DNA of 58,567 nucleotides, taken from the NCBI GenBank assembly GCA_937891135.1, contig CALAFB010000115.1, forward strand, positions 1-58,567, in the 5' to 3' direction. This stretch comes from an uncultured Elusimicrobium sp. (GTDB lineage: Bacteria > Elusimicrobiota > Elusimicrobia > Elusimicrobiales > Elusimicrobiaceae). Below the pieces are notes generated by a model. That model ran no database searches. It saw nothing but the letters and a program-made list of their open reading frames with translations, and was not told the DNA's origin. Position numbers and translations under genes: made by a program. Numbering within the stretch: the first letter of the stretch is position 1; each line of letters starts with the position of its first letter. Below are positions 43,182 to 52,532 of this stretch, one piece after another.

Positions 43182-43438
43182 TTACACGCGAAGAAATTAT
43201 TAAACGCACCAATGATGCTCTCAAAAAAGAATTTGAGTTCACGGATGCGCAACTTACCCCCACTGCCCAGCTTAGAGATGATTTATGTTTGGACAGTTTA
43301 GATGCCGTAGATATGGTAGTGGTATTAGAACAACAGTTTGGTGTTACATTACGCCAGGGTTACGATCTGCGTACCATGATAACATTAAATGACTTGTATG
43401 ATTTTATCGAGAAATTAGCCCGAACTCATAACAAATAA
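43178..43438 (+). CDS. Acyl carrier protein
   Basis: 86 aa; GTG start at 43178 with AGGAGG six bases upstream, overlapping the ketosynthase stop by four bases. The phosphopantetheine site is Ser40 in LCLDSLDAVDMV. Carries the polyene chain between enzymes of the operon. A second ACP is encoded at 51070. Confidence 0.93.
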   Translation: MITREEIIKRTNDALKKEFEFTDAQLTPTAQLRDDLCLDSLDAVDMVVVLEQQFGVTLRQGYDLRTMITLNDLYDFIEKLARTHNK

Positions 43439-43439
43439 T

Positions 43440-44168
43440 ATGGAGTGTTTACGTACAGCTTTTAATACCCTTTGTATCGGGAGCGCGGCAATAGTTTGGT
43501 TGTTTATTTCTGCTTTGGTTGCGTTCCCTTTTTTATGGCTCAAATCAAAAAATAGAGATAGAGCCGTGCGTAAGTTTGTATATATTCAATCATGCGGAAT
43601 TGTGTTCTTTATGCGGCTAGCGAGTAAAACATTTCGCGTATAAAAGGTGGAGCGTCCACAGAGAAGTTGTGTGGTGGTTGCAAATCACGCTTCCGCTCTT
43701 GATCTGTATACGATTAGTGCTTTTGGATTTAACGATATAGTTTATATCACGAAGGGCTGGGTGTTTAGATTGCCGTTTTTCCGCTATGTAATGAATGGAG
43801 CCGGCTATGTGGATGCAGAAAAAACTCCTCCAACCGAAATGCTAGATATATGTAAGCAAGCCGTACAAAAAGGATGTGATATTGTGCTGTTCCCGCAAGG
43901 GTCCCGTAAAGATCCGCGTGCACGGTTTAAGAGTGGGGCTTTTTACTTGGCGGAGCAACTAAATTTACCTGTAGTTCCGGTTGCCATTGCGGGTACGCAA
44001 AAAATGCTGTCTGCTGGTAGTTTTTGGATCAAACCAGCTAAGATTGTACTAAAGGCCTTTCCTGCTAAATACGTAAAGGATTATCCTGGAGAGTTGGGGC
44101 ATTTACACATGGCACAGGATGTGAAAAAACAAATTATGGATTTTGTAGATAAGGAGGAAGTTGCATGA
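43440..44168 (+). CDS. Lysophospholipid acyltransferase-like (ApeD-like), interrupted by an in-frame TAA
   Basis: The first part (43440-43643, 67 aa) is a membrane anchor segment; the second (GTG at 43647 to 44168, 173 aa) has the PlsC/LPLAT catalytic motif NHASALD and the FPQGSRKDPRARF substrate motif. Both are in the same frame and meet at TAA 43641-43643 (…KTFRV stop KVERPQRSC…). Either a nonsense mutation, a sequencing error, or two separately translated pieces; only a weak AGG precedes the GTG. Intact relatives join these parts, so ApeD-like activity is uncertain. Confidence 0.75.
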
Positions 44169-44542
44169 AAAAAATCATGTTTGTATTAATGTTGGCAAGT
44201 ATAGGGCTAGCGGGATGCCGAACATTCCCACCGGTTCATAACATAGAACATCAAGCCGTAGCAGTTAATGACCAGCAAAAAGTGGGTAAAGCCATTATTG
44301 CGGGTGCCACACAAAGAGGATGGGAAGCAGAACAAATCCAACCAGGGCTTATCCAAGCAACTTTGAATCGTCGTTCACATCAGGTAGTAGTAGAAATTCC
44401 TTACGGAGCTGACTTCTACTCTATCTTGTATAAGGATAGTGAAAACTTACGGTACGACGATAAAAAAGGAACTATTCATCCTCGGTATAATACCTGGATT
44501 ATTTATTTAAATCGTTCTATCAGTGCCGAGCTGGCTAAGTAA
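44165..44542 (+). CDS. APE-operon lipoprotein
   Basis: 125 aa with signal peptide and lipobox GLAGC. Mature part has a short alpha/beta unit (KVGKAIIAGATQRGWEAEQI, then GLIQATLNRRSHQVVVEIPY) and a Tyr-rich end. Small lipoproteins of this kind are common in APE operons, but the function is not known. Four-base overlaps with the acyltransferase and an abutting ATG for the dehydratase show a continuous operon. Confidence 0.8.
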   Translation: MKKIMFVLMLASIGLAGCRTFPPVHNIEHQAVAVNDQQKVGKAIIAGATQRGWEAEQIQPGLIQATLNRRSHQVVVEIPYGADFYSILYKDSENLRYDDKKGTIHPRYNTWIIYLNRSISAELAK

Positions 44543-44992
44543 ATGAATACTGAATATCCTGAAATTAGCACCTTAATTCCGCATCGCTCCACTATGTTAC
44601 TAGTGGATCGGTTGTTGCATGTGGATGAAAAGAAAGGAAAAGTTCATGCTAGTGTAGGGAAAAATCATTTGTTTTTGCGAGAAAACGGAACATTAGCTCC
44701 GGAGGTTTGTTGTGAACTGATCGCGCAAAGTTTCGGATCTTGTGAATCTTTCCGTCGGTTGCAAAAAGGTTTGAGTTTAGAAGGTGGTGGGTATTTAGCT
44801 AGCGTACGGGATGTTAGAGTATTTGAAAAAGCGCATATTGATGACGAGCTGATTGTTCATACTGAAATAATGGATGCCTGTTTTAATACTTACATTGTGC
44901 GTGGCGAGGTTTTTTGTAAAGAAACGAAGTTAGCACAGGCCACCGTCTATCTCTTTATGTGGCAGGGTAAGGAGCCCCCGCAAGCAGTATGA
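44543..44992 (+). CDS. Hot-dog 3-hydroxyacyl-ACP dehydratase (ApeP-like)
   Basis: 149 aa. IPHRSTMLLVDRLLHVDEKK at the N-terminus and EVCCELIAQSFGSCESFRRL form the hot-dog helix with the catalytic region of the COG4706-type dehydratases found in aryl polyene and flexirubin clusters. Removes water to build the conjugated double bonds. The ATG directly follows the upstream stop codon. A second dehydratase is at 48232. Confidence 0.82.
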   Translation: MNTEYPEISTLIPHRSTMLLVDRLLHVDEKKGKVHASVGKNHLFLRENGTLAPEVCCELIAQSFGSCESFRRLQKGLSLEGGGYLASVRDVRVFEKAHIDDELIVHTEIMDACFNTYIVRGEVFCKETKLAQATVYLFMWQGKEPPQAV

Positions 44993-45576
44993 GATATAAA
45001 TTGCTTACATGTTTTTGCTTTTTTGCTTCGTTTGCTTTTGCACAAGCAGAGCCGGATTTGCTTGTGCAATATGCCGATCAAATTAACCAAGTAAAAACAT
45101 TGCAAAGTAATTTTTCCGAAGAGAAACACCTATCACTGCTAGACCAACCTATTGAAAGTACGGGACAGATTCGCTTTGATAAAGATACACAACAGCTATA
45201 TTGGCAATACGAAACGCCTTTTCAAAATGGTTTCTTGATTGAAAAAGGACAGGTATATCGGTTGCAAGGAAAAAACAAAGTACCCGTTCAAAATGCCATG
45301 GGACGCATGATGGCCGCTCAAATGGTAGTATGGCTGACATTAGATTTTAAGTCACTTAAACAAGATTACGAAATCTCTTTAAATGGGCGAGAAATTACAT
45401 TTGTTCCGCGTAACAAAGCTCATAAAGTCGTCAAACAAATTACGGTGTGGTTAGATGAAAAAAATCCGCAAATTGTAAAGCAAGTACAAATGGATGAGCC
45501 AAGCGGAGATTCTGTTGTGTGGAAATTTACCCATGTACGCATCAATATACCCTTAAATAAAGAGGGTGTATTATGA
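44989..45576 (+). CDS. LolA-like outer-membrane lipoprotein carrier (ApeL-like)
   Basis: 195 aa with signal peptide (ASFAFAQA). Mature part begins LLVQYADQINQVKTLQSNFS and continues with DQPIESTGQIRFDKDTQQLY, FLIEKGQVYRLQGKN; this is the LolA fold that shuttles lipids across the periplasm. In APE operons a dedicated LolA homologue carries the polyene lipid to the outer membrane. It overlaps the MMPL exporter gene by four bases. Confidence 0.85.
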   Translation: MRYKLLTCFCFFASFAFAQAEPDLLVQYADQINQVKTLQSNFSEEKHLSLLDQPIESTGQIRFDKDTQQLYWQYETPFQNGFLIEKGQVYRLQGKNKVPVQNAMGRMMAAQMVVWLTLDFKSLKQDYEISLNGREITFVPRNKAHKVVKQITVWLDEKNPQIVKQVQMDEPSGDSVVWKFTHVRINIPLNKEGVL

Positions 45577-47834
45577 TGTTTTCCCGTCGATACGACAAAC
45601 TGATCGGGCTGTTTACCCTATCTCTTCTTTGTTTGGCTGGGATATTTAGCAGCCCCATAGAAGAAAATATGCTTGCTTTAGTACCACAAAGTATTAAACG
45701 GCAAGTACAACTGTTTGAACGCTCCCCACTTAGCCAAAAACTCATTGTCATCGTAACGTCTCCTTCCGCTATTCAAACCACCCAAATTTCTCAAGATGTG
45801 CAAGAAAAACTGACTCAAACAGGGCTTATTAAACCACTTGTGCAACCCACCGAAAATGTGGTGCAAGATATGTTGGCCGCTCTGCCGGCACGTTTCTCTG
45901 CACAAGCTCAGCAAATTGCCGAGCGCAAACTATCTGCCGCGTCTATTGCTGCCCAACTAACTGATTACTACGAAAAATTATTCTCCTTTCAAAGTATTTT
46001 TGTATCTGATCTTATGGCACAAGACCCCTTCTATTTAACGGAAATCCTTTTTGACAAGTGGGCTGCCATCGGAAATAAAGGACCAAATACCTACGAAAAT
46101 GGCTTGTTAACTAACCAAGAAGGCACTATGCAAGCAGGATTATATGATACGAAAGATACCGTGGCCGATTTGAGGGCAGCTAATCGGTTGCAAAAATTTT
46201 TTACGGAGTACCAGTTATCGCTCCCTAACGGAGTTCGTGCATTTTTTATGGGAGGGCTCAGATATACGTTAGAAAATGCCACTCTGATAAAAAGAGATTT
46301 AGGTATTATTACACTGGCTGGTTTAACTGGTTTGAGTGGAATTTTCTTGTGGTTTTTTCGTACTAGACGCGCTTTACTGATTTATGTACTTCCTCTACTC
46401 GTTCTGCCACCAGCCGCATGGGCAACGCAACTCATTTTTGGGCACATTAGCGGGATCACGTTAGGGTTTGGCAGCGTGGTAGCCGGTTTATCGGTGGATT
46501 ACGCCATTTATGTGTATTTTGCTTTACAACAAACCAAAACGGATGAGATTAAAACATTGGCTCAAATTCGCAAGCATTTAGGATGTAATTTTTTAACTTC
46601 CGCACTTTGTTTTGTGGCTCTGTTCTTCTCATCGGTAGAAGTATTTAAGCAAATCGCTGTATTTGCTTTAATTGCACTATCACTAGCTTTATGGATTTCC
46701 CTGCGTATTTTCCCGTTGTATTTCAGTAAGCAAATAGCCCCGAAAGGAAAAACTGTCTCTTTGCCAGTCAAACCATTCACTCTTCGAACAGCGTGCTGGG
46801 TAAGTATACTTTTACTGGTATTTGGGATATGGGGCATGACGCACGTTTCTTTTAGCCAGGGGTTAGATTCCCTAAATTCCACTTCTACTGATTTTAAGAA
46901 GGATAAACAAGTAATAGATGAACTATTTTCTTCGGATCATAATGCACTATTGTTTGCATTGGGTAGCACAAAAGATGAAGCTTTGACTAACAATGAAAGA
47001 TTGTCTGATCGATTACCGCATCCTTTACCGGCAAGTGAACTTTTTGTATCGCATCAAACGCAACTGCAAAATGAAGAACGGTGGCAAGAGTTTTGGAACG
47101 CTTCCCGCCGAAATTATGCACGGCTTCTGCTACAGGAAGAAGCCCAAAAGAAAGGGTTTAAATCAAATTCATTTTTACCTTTTTGGCAATGGCTGGAGCA
47201 AACAACAACTAAAACGTCCAACATCGATTTTTCTGCTTGGTATAACCCAGTACTTATGCTTTCAAAAGATTTGTACGCCATCGTAAATATAGTACCGAAT
47301 GCCCCGTTATATGCTAAGATAGCTAACGGTAACGAAACTGTTTTTGTGTCCGCCTCCCAACTGCAAAAGGATCTCGTACAAGGAGTAAAAAAAGAAGCCT
47401 TATGGGTGGTGTGTTTGGCTTTATTGTTTAATTGGATTGCCGTATGGATAGTTTTCAAAAATTTCAAAGAAACATTGCTATGTTTCGTGCCTGTAGTATT
47501 AGGTGGGAGTGTTCTGTTTGGTTGTCTTGCTCTCTTTGACGTACAAGTTAATTTATTCGGGCTTATTTTTCTGCCGCTACTTGTAGGGCTTGGAATAGAT
47601 TATGCCATTTTTCAGCTAATGAAATTCCATTCGCAAAAAGCATCTACCAATCTCTTGTACCCTACACAAGCATTACTAGCAGCCGGATTATCTACACTAG
47701 CCGGATTTGGGGTATTGGTGCTCGCCAAACATACTGTTTTGTTTATGATGGGTCTTTGTGCCTTACTTGGAATTGGCGGAGCTATTTGGACCGCTTTGTG
47801 GATATTACCGGCTTTTAAGGAGCAAGCGATATGA
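45573..47834 (+). CDS. MMPL/RND-family lipid exporter (ApeM-like)
   Basis: 753 aa with the RND layout: one helix, a large periplasmic domain, five helices (around LGIITLAGLTGLSGIFLWFF and GFGSVVAGLSVDYAIYVYFA, with the Asp in SVDYAIY), a second periplasmic domain, and again five helices (LPLLVGLGIDYAIFQLMKFH). The GxDY motifs in helices four and ten are the proton-relay sites. It probably lifts the polyene lipid out of the inner membrane to the LolA-like carrier encoded just upstream. Confidence 0.9.
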   Translation: MMFSRRYDKLIGLFTLSLLCLAGIFSSPIEENMLALVPQSIKRQVQLFERSPLSQKLIVIVTSPSAIQTTQISQDVQEKLTQTGLIKPLVQPTENVVQDMLAALPARFSAQAQQIAERKLSAASIAAQLTDYYEKLFSFQSIFVSDLMAQDPFYLTEILFDKWAAIGNKGPNTYENGLLTNQEGTMQAGLYDTKDTVADLRAANRLQKFFTEYQLSLPNGVRAFFMGGLRYTLENATLIKRDLGIITLAGLTGLSGIFLWFFRTRRALLIYVLPLLVLPPAAWATQLIFGHISGITLGFGSVVAGLSVDYAIYVYFALQQTKTDEIKTLAQIRKHLGCNFLTSALCFVALFFSSVEVFKQIAVFALIALSLALWISLRIFPLYFSKQIAPKGKTVSLPVKPFTLRTACWVSILLLVFGIWGMTHVSFSQGLDSLNSTSTDFKKDKQVIDELFSSDHNALLFALGSTKDEALTNNERLSDRLPHPLPASELFVSHQTQLQNEERWQEFWNASRRNYARLLLQEEAQKKGFKSNSFLPFWQWLEQTTTKTSNIDFSAWYNPVLMLSKDLYAIVNIVPNAPLYAKIANGNETVFVSASQLQKDLVQGVKKEALWVVCLALLFNWIAVWIVFKNFKETLLCFVPVVLGGSVLFGCLALFDVQVNLFGLIFLPLLVGLGIDYAIFQLMKFHSQKASTNLLYPTQALLAAGLSTLAGFGVLVLAKHTVLFMMGLCALLGIGGAIWTALWILPAFKEQAI

Positions 47835-48241
47835 AAAAATATTTACTAGGCCTGTGCGTCTTGTTAGTGGGATGCAGTCCCTCCCTGATATATAAACCTG
47901 CTCCGGTGGAACCCCTCACTATGCAAGAAGCGCTGCGAGCTAGTGGCGTTCTTCATCCTAAAGGCCTGTATTTTACGCTAATTAGCCATTACCAGGGAGA
48001 TAATGCCAGGGTAGTGGTATTGGCCGAACCTGCTTTGAAATTAGCTGATTTAACAGTATCTAAAGAGCAAATATATGTACACTATAAGGAAGCACAAGTG
48101 CCGGCTGGGTTAGTTCGTGCCTGGGGTAAACTGGTACAAGCACAATTTTTAACTTCATGTCCTTCTAGGCAGATTACCCAACCTGCCGAAGAAATAAACG
48201 GAACCTTTGAACTAGAAGTAACGGGAGGCGTATGTCAGTAG
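47831..48241 (+). CDS. DUF3261 lipoprotein
   Basis: 136 aa with lipobox LLVGC. The mature part matches the DUF3261 pattern (LYFTLISHYQGDNARVVVLA, LTVSKEQIYVHYKE) of lipoproteins found almost only in aryl polyene/flexirubin clusters; probably the outer-membrane receptor partner of the LolA-like carrier. Four-base overlap with the exporter gene and a ten-base overlap with the dehydratase gene. Confidence 0.82.
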   Translation: MKKYLLGLCVLLVGCSPSLIYKPAPVEPLTMQEALRASGVLHPKGLYFTLISHYQGDNARVVVLAEPALKLADLTVSKEQIYVHYKEAQVPAGLVRAWGKLVQAQFLTSCPSRQITQPAEEINGTFELEVTGGVCQ

Positions 48242-48588
48242 AAAAGGCAGTAAAAGAATGCTATCAAGCACGCACCTCGCAAGGATTTGTCTATAAATTA
48301 CCCATAGATTTTCCGGCTTTTCGTGGGCATTTTGAAGGTCATCCGTTATTGCCGGCTGTATGCCAAATTTCGTTTTGTAGTGATGCGGCTAGCCGCTTGT
48401 TGGAGAAAGAAGTAGAAATGGAAGTGATCAAACGAGCCAAATTTATGAGTCCTGCCCTACCGGATAGCACCTTAGAAGTCAGTTTAACACTACGTCCGGA
48501 CGGGTGGTATTTTGCACAACTAACCGATACGGCTAGCGGTAAAAAATTAAGCCAGCTAATCTTGCAATTTTCGGAGAGAAATTCATGA
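48232..48588 (+). CDS. FabA/FabZ-type dehydratase (ApeI-like)
   Basis: 118 aa, single hot-dog fold. FRGHFEGHPLLPAVCQISF is the family's active-site segment (HFxGxPxxPAV) with catalytic His in GHF. Second dehydratase of the operon; ApeI and ApeP are thought to act on different chain positions. Overlaps both neighbours by 4-10 bases. Confidence 0.85.
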   Translation: MSVEKAVKECYQARTSQGFVYKLPIDFPAFRGHFEGHPLLPAVCQISFCSDAASRLLEKEVEMEVIKRAKFMSPALPDSTLEVSLTLRPDGWYFAQLTDTASGKKLSQLILQFSERNS

Positions 48589-49055
48589 AAAAATATACCT
48601 ATTTCAAACAAGAACCCATGGATCCCGCGCCGCTTGAAAAATCCATTTTCCATACCGTACGTTTTCATGAAATGGATGTGATGCAAATTGTGTGGCATGG
48701 GCACTATGTTGCCATGTGTGAAGATGCCCGTATGGCACTAGGAGACGCATTTGGAATGGGATATGAAGATTTCTTCAAAAACGGAGTCCTGTTGCCAGTT
48801 CGGCAGATGCATTTAGATTACTTGGCTCCGCTTACCTATGGGCATACCTACGAAGTAAAAGCCCGTTTGTTTTATACGGAAGCAGTTCGGCTCAATGTGG
48901 ATTTTACGATATTAGATGAACAAAAAAATGTAATGGCTCGCGGGTACAGCGTGCAGCTTTTGATGGATAAGAATCAGCAGGTTCTATTCGAAAGGCCCGC
49001 TTTTTATGAGAAAATATGCCAAGCGTGGAAACAAGGAAAGTTACAACCCAAATAA
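48585..49055 (+). CDS. Hot-dog thioesterase (4-hydroxybenzoyl-CoA thioesterase type, ApeK-like)
   Basis: 156 aa. TVRFHEMDVMQIVWHGHYV is the 4HBT active site (D-x-x-x-x-V-x-H). In APE clusters it may release or edit chains on the ACP. The last 40 bases overlap the start of the glycosyltransferase gene. Confidence 0.83.
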   Translation: MKKYTYFKQEPMDPAPLEKSIFHTVRFHEMDVMQIVWHGHYVAMCEDARMALGDAFGMGYEDFFKNGVLLPVRQMHLDYLAPLTYGHTYEVKARLFYTEAVRLNVDFTILDEQKNVMARGYSVQLLMDKNQQVLFERPAFYEKICQAWKQGKLQPK

Positions 49056-50188
49056 CATTTTTAGTCGTCATTGCACACTATAACCACACGGCAACTTTGC
49101 GTCAAGTGGCCGAAAGATGTCGTGCGTTTTGCCCGCATGTGTTAGTGGTAGATGATGGGAGCGAACAGTCCCCTGAAAATTGTTTACAAGGACTAGATGT
49201 GCATTTTCTCCGGCAGACCCCTAATCAAGGAAAGGGAACTGCTATTTTAGCGGGAGCTGCTTGGGCCAAAGAACACGGATTTAATCATATCATTACCATT
49301 GATGCAGACGGGCAGCACGAGCCAAGTGAAATTCCGCTTTTTATTCAAGTGGCTAAGCAACATCCGCAAGCTCTTATCCTAGGAGTGCGTAAATTTGATC
49401 AGGCCGTTCCATTTGGTTCCCGTTTTGGACGTAAATTCGGGAATTTTTGGGTGCGTGTACAGACCGGAAAAGAGGTTCATGATATTCAAAGTGGGTATCG
49501 ATGCTATCCCGTGGATGTGTTAGATGTACTAACCCTGTGGAGCAAACGGTATAGTTTTGAGGTGGAGGTAGTGGTGCGTGCCTTATGGGCTGGTTTTAAG
49601 GTAGAAGAAATACCCGTTTCTGTTATTTATCCCAAAGAACGAATTTCGCATTTTAGCCAATGGAAGGATAATTTGCGTTTAACGGTGCTAAATACTTATT
49701 TAACGGTACGTTCCATGTTGCCTATTGCCCACCGTCAATACCAGCAAATAGAAGGGCAGCTTACTAAACAGAACTATTGGCAAACACTACGAAGTAATTT
49801 AACCGCGCAGGGCAGCACCGTTCGCAATGCGTTATCTGCCGCTTGGGGTATCTTTTGCGGTTCAATTGCGTTTATAGGAATTAGACAAGTGTGGCTATTT
49901 TGGGGAGCAGGTTGGTGGAATTTAAACCGGCTTTTATGTGTCGGATTTGAAAAATTATGCATTGGCCCTTTCATTCCGGCACTATGTATTGAAGTAGGAT
50001 ACTTTTTACGTCACGGGCATTGGCTTACAGAATTTACACTGACCACACTAGGCAAACAGGCCTTGCAGCGTATTTGGGAGTGGATTTTAGGGTCTTTGGT
50101 AGTAGCTCCCTGTTTGGCTGGGATTACATTTGTAGTGGTAGCTATAATCGGTTTGGTATTGCGTAGGAGTTTACATGAACGTGCATGA
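49016..50188 (+). CDS. Family 2 glycosyltransferase fused to a DUF2062 membrane domain (ApeJ-like first half)
   Basis: 390 aa. N-terminal GT-A domain: VIAHYNHTATLRQVAE, VDDGSEQSP and IDADGQHEP, resembling dolichyl-phosphate mannose synthases. C-terminal 110 residues have three to four membrane helices of the DUF2062 type (AAWGIFCGSIAFIGIRQVWL). In E. coli APE the glycosyltransferase and acyltransferase are one protein; here they are adjacent genes overlapping by 14 bases. It may glycosylate the lipid anchor. The start lies 40 bases inside the thioesterase gene. Confidence 0.85.
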   Translation: MPSVETRKVTTQITFLVVIAHYNHTATLRQVAERCRAFCPHVLVVDDGSEQSPENCLQGLDVHFLRQTPNQGKGTAILAGAAWAKEHGFNHIITIDADGQHEPSEIPLFIQVAKQHPQALILGVRKFDQAVPFGSRFGRKFGNFWVRVQTGKEVHDIQSGYRCYPVDVLDVLTLWSKRYSFEVEVVVRALWAGFKVEEIPVSVIYPKERISHFSQWKDNLRLTVLNTYLTVRSMLPIAHRQYQQIEGQLTKQNYWQTLRSNLTAQGSTVRNALSAAWGIFCGSIAFIGIRQVWLFWGAGWWNLNRLLCVGFEKLCIGPFIPALCIEVGYFLRHGHWLTEFTLTTLGKQALQRIWEWILGSLVVAPCLAGITFVVVAIIGLVLRRSLHERA

Positions 50189-51089
50189 AGAAAACACAGG
50201 CCGCAGCATAGCTTCACGCCTTAAACACCGCTTCATATACGCGTTAATTTCGTTTGGAGGCCGACCGCTGGCATATTTGTTTTTGTATCCATTGGTATTT
50301 GTATACTGTTTGCATAAATCGGTGCGAAACAAATCCCGTGCTTACATCATGCGGCGGTTTACTCCAAAAACAAAATGGGAATTTTTTAAGCATACTTTTC
50401 GTCTTAATTTGACCTTTGCAAGGACCCTAGTTGATAGGGCCGCGTTAGGAATTTTAGGAAGCACGCAGTTCATTTCCAGCCCGCAAGCCCGGAAAACGTG
50501 TGAGGAGCTAATCCAGCAAGGTAAGGGGCTTTTGCTACTTACTGCTCATGTGGGGTGTTGGCAAAGCGCGGTTAATTGTATGCAATTTTTAAATAAACCT
50601 ATGCATATCTTGTATTATCGCAACCCCAAAGATAATGATAAAACGGTAGCTGAACATAGTGGAAAGAAAGCCCCTTTTGCGTTTATTAATCCTGCTGGAC
50701 CACTAGGCGGAGTACCGGAAATGATGAGTGCCCTTCAACGAGGAGAAATTGTATGTGCTATGGCTGACCGGGTATTCGGCAATCCACAAAATACGGTAGA
50801 AGTACAGATTTTAGGTGGAAAAGTTCATGTGCCGTATAGTTTTTATCGTTTAGCTGCTGCCACGGGAGCCCCCATTGTAGTTGCTTTTTTCCCATGGAAA
50901 GGACGCGGACAGTTGGCCAGTTGGGTACTAGATCCTATCTGTGTGAAAGACGAAGGCCCAAACAAACAGCATTATCAGCCCTACGCCCAACAATTTATGG
51001 ACGGCTTAATGGAATTTTGTATAAAATATCCGTATCAGTTCTTTAACTATTTTGACTGGTGGAACGACTATGACACAACAAACAATTGA
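50175..51089 (+). CDS. LpxL/HtrB-type acyltransferase (ApeJ-like second half)
   Basis: 304 aa. One N-terminal membrane helix (ALISFGGRPLAYLFLYPLVF) and the acyltransferase site LLTAHVGCWQSAVN, a His with Gln where LpxL has Glu of HxxxxE; RGEIVCAMADRVFG and YPYQFFNYFDWW near the C-terminus are conserved in the family. Would attach the acyl or polyene chain to the lipid anchor. The Glu-to-Gln-like change is worth noting. Overlaps the ACP gene by 20 bases. Confidence 0.82.
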   Translation: MNVHEENTGRSIASRLKHRFIYALISFGGRPLAYLFLYPLVFVYCLHKSVRNKSRAYIMRRFTPKTKWEFFKHTFRLNLTFARTLVDRAALGILGSTQFISSPQARKTCEELIQQGKGLLLLTAHVGCWQSAVNCMQFLNKPMHILYYRNPKDNDKTVAEHSGKKAPFAFINPAGPLGGVPEMMSALQRGEIVCAMADRVFGNPQNTVEVQILGGKVHVPYSFYRLAAATGAPIVVAFFPWKGRGQLASWVLDPICVKDEGPNKQHYQPYAQQFMDGLMEFCIKYPYQFFNYFDWWNDYDTTNN

Positions 51090-51333
51090 TGAAATCAAAA
51101 CGCTCATTACTGAAAACATTGATCTAGGCGGTAATGATATTTCCGGTTTTGGTGCTGATGATGCCATATTCGGCGATACTGGCCTATGTTTAGATAGCTT
51201 AGATGCCGTAGAGCTTATTATGCTTTTGCAAAAGAAATACGGTATTTTAATTGAAAACATGCAACAAGGCCGTGAAGTATTTAAAACATTAGGGACATTA
51301 GCCGATTACATTGAGAAAAACCGCAAAAAATGA
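51070..51333 (+). CDS. Acyl carrier protein, second copy
   Basis: 87 aa; ATG at 51070 within the acyltransferase gene is chosen because the ACP fold starts at MTQQTIDEIK. Phosphopantetheine Ser43 in LCLDSLDAVEL. The two ACPs share the CLDSLDAV core, as in APE operons (ApeE/ApeF). Confidence 0.9.
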   Translation: MTQQTIDEIKTLITENIDLGGNDISGFGADDAIFGDTGLCLDSLDAVELIMLLQKKYGILIENMQQGREVFKTLGTLADYIEKNRKK

Positions 51334-52532
51334 CGTTTTCAAATCAAGTGCCGGTAGCAGGCATGGGTTGCCTATGTGCGTGTGGAAACACGGTAGCAAA
51401 TGCATTTAATGGTGTATTAAACGCAGATGCACATTTTGTGTTGCCCACAGGGCGCGTTACTAGCACTTACACAAACAAATATCCTGTATTTTTAGTTCCT
51501 CCTCACGAGTACAAAGATAAGCCGGCTGACATGACTTTTAGCCAGTTCTTTTTTATAAAGGCGGCCAAACAAGCATTTGCTCAAGCCGATATTTCTCCAC
51601 AGCAACTGGATTCTAAGCGAGTAGGTGTTATTATTGGGGCCTCCGTTCATCCTTCTTTTCATTGCTTTCCTATTTATCGCCATTGGAAAGAGTGTAAATT
51701 ATCTACGCAAGATATTACCGAGTTAAGAACCTATTTGGCTACCCCTTTGGCCCAATGGGTTAGTAGCTATTTCCATTTCGAAGGACCTTTTCAGACAGTA
51801 GTAACGGCTTGTGCAAGTGGAACAGATGCGATTGGTCTAGCCAAAAATTGGATAGAAACAGATTTATGTGACGCGGTTTTGTGTGGTGGAACTGATGAAA
51901 TTACGGAGAGTCCGTATGATGGATTTATTCGATTGCTCGTATCTACCTCCGAACGCTGCCGCCCGTTTTGTAAAACCCGTCAAGGTATTAATATCGGGGA
52001 AGGGGCTGCTGCCTTGCTACTAACGAATCAGAAAACAGCTCAGCAATTAAAGTTACCTTGCCAAGGATATGTGCTTGGTTATGGCAACGCGTGTGATGGT
52101 TTTCATCCTACGGCTCCGGATCCTCAAGGGGTCGGGCTTCAAAAAGCGTTATCTTTTGCACTGAAAGAATCGGGAGTAGAACTACAAGATATTGCTTTTA
52201 TTAACGCCCACGGGACGGCTAGTCAAGCCAATGATAGTGCTGAATCTATTGCTTTTAACACTATATTGTCCCACATTCCCGTTTGGGGTTCAAAGGGAGC
52301 AACTGGTCACACCTTAGGGGCTGCCGGTGCAATAGAGGCCGTTTTGTCGCTTCAAGCGTTAAATAAACGTTTGCTCCCGGCTACGGTTGGATTTACAACA
52401 CCGGATGAAAAATTACAATTAATACCTACTACTCAACACGCATCTATTCAAAAACGCTTTGCTGTGTCGGATTCACTAGCATTTGGTGGGTGCAATGCCG
52501 CTATTGTACTGGGGGCGGGCGATGCTGCCTAA
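51330..52532 (+). CDS. Beta-ketoacyl-ACP synthase, catalytic subunit
   Basis: 400 aa with Cys161 in VVTACASGTDAIG, His in NAHGTASQAND and His in GATGHTLGAAG. It is directly followed by a ketosynthase-like protein lacking the Cys, so the two probably form the alpha/beta pair (ApeO-ApeC in E. coli) that builds the polyene chain. Overlaps the ACP gene by four bases and the next gene by eleven. Confidence 0.9.
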   Translation: MTFSNQVPVAGMGCLCACGNTVANAFNGVLNADAHFVLPTGRVTSTYTNKYPVFLVPPHEYKDKPADMTFSQFFFIKAAKQAFAQADISPQQLDSKRVGVIIGASVHPSFHCFPIYRHWKECKLSTQDITELRTYLATPLAQWVSSYFHFEGPFQTVVTACASGTDAIGLAKNWIETDLCDAVLCGGTDEITESPYDGFIRLLVSTSERCRPFCKTRQGINIGEGAAALLLTNQKTAQQLKLPCQGYVLGYGNACDGFHPTAPDPQGVGLQKALSFALKESGVELQDIAFINAHGTASQANDSAESIAFNTILSHIPVWGSKGATGHTLGAAGAIEAVLSLQALNKRLLPATVGFTTPDEKLQLIPTTQHASIQKRFAVSDSLAFGGCNAAIVLGAGDAA

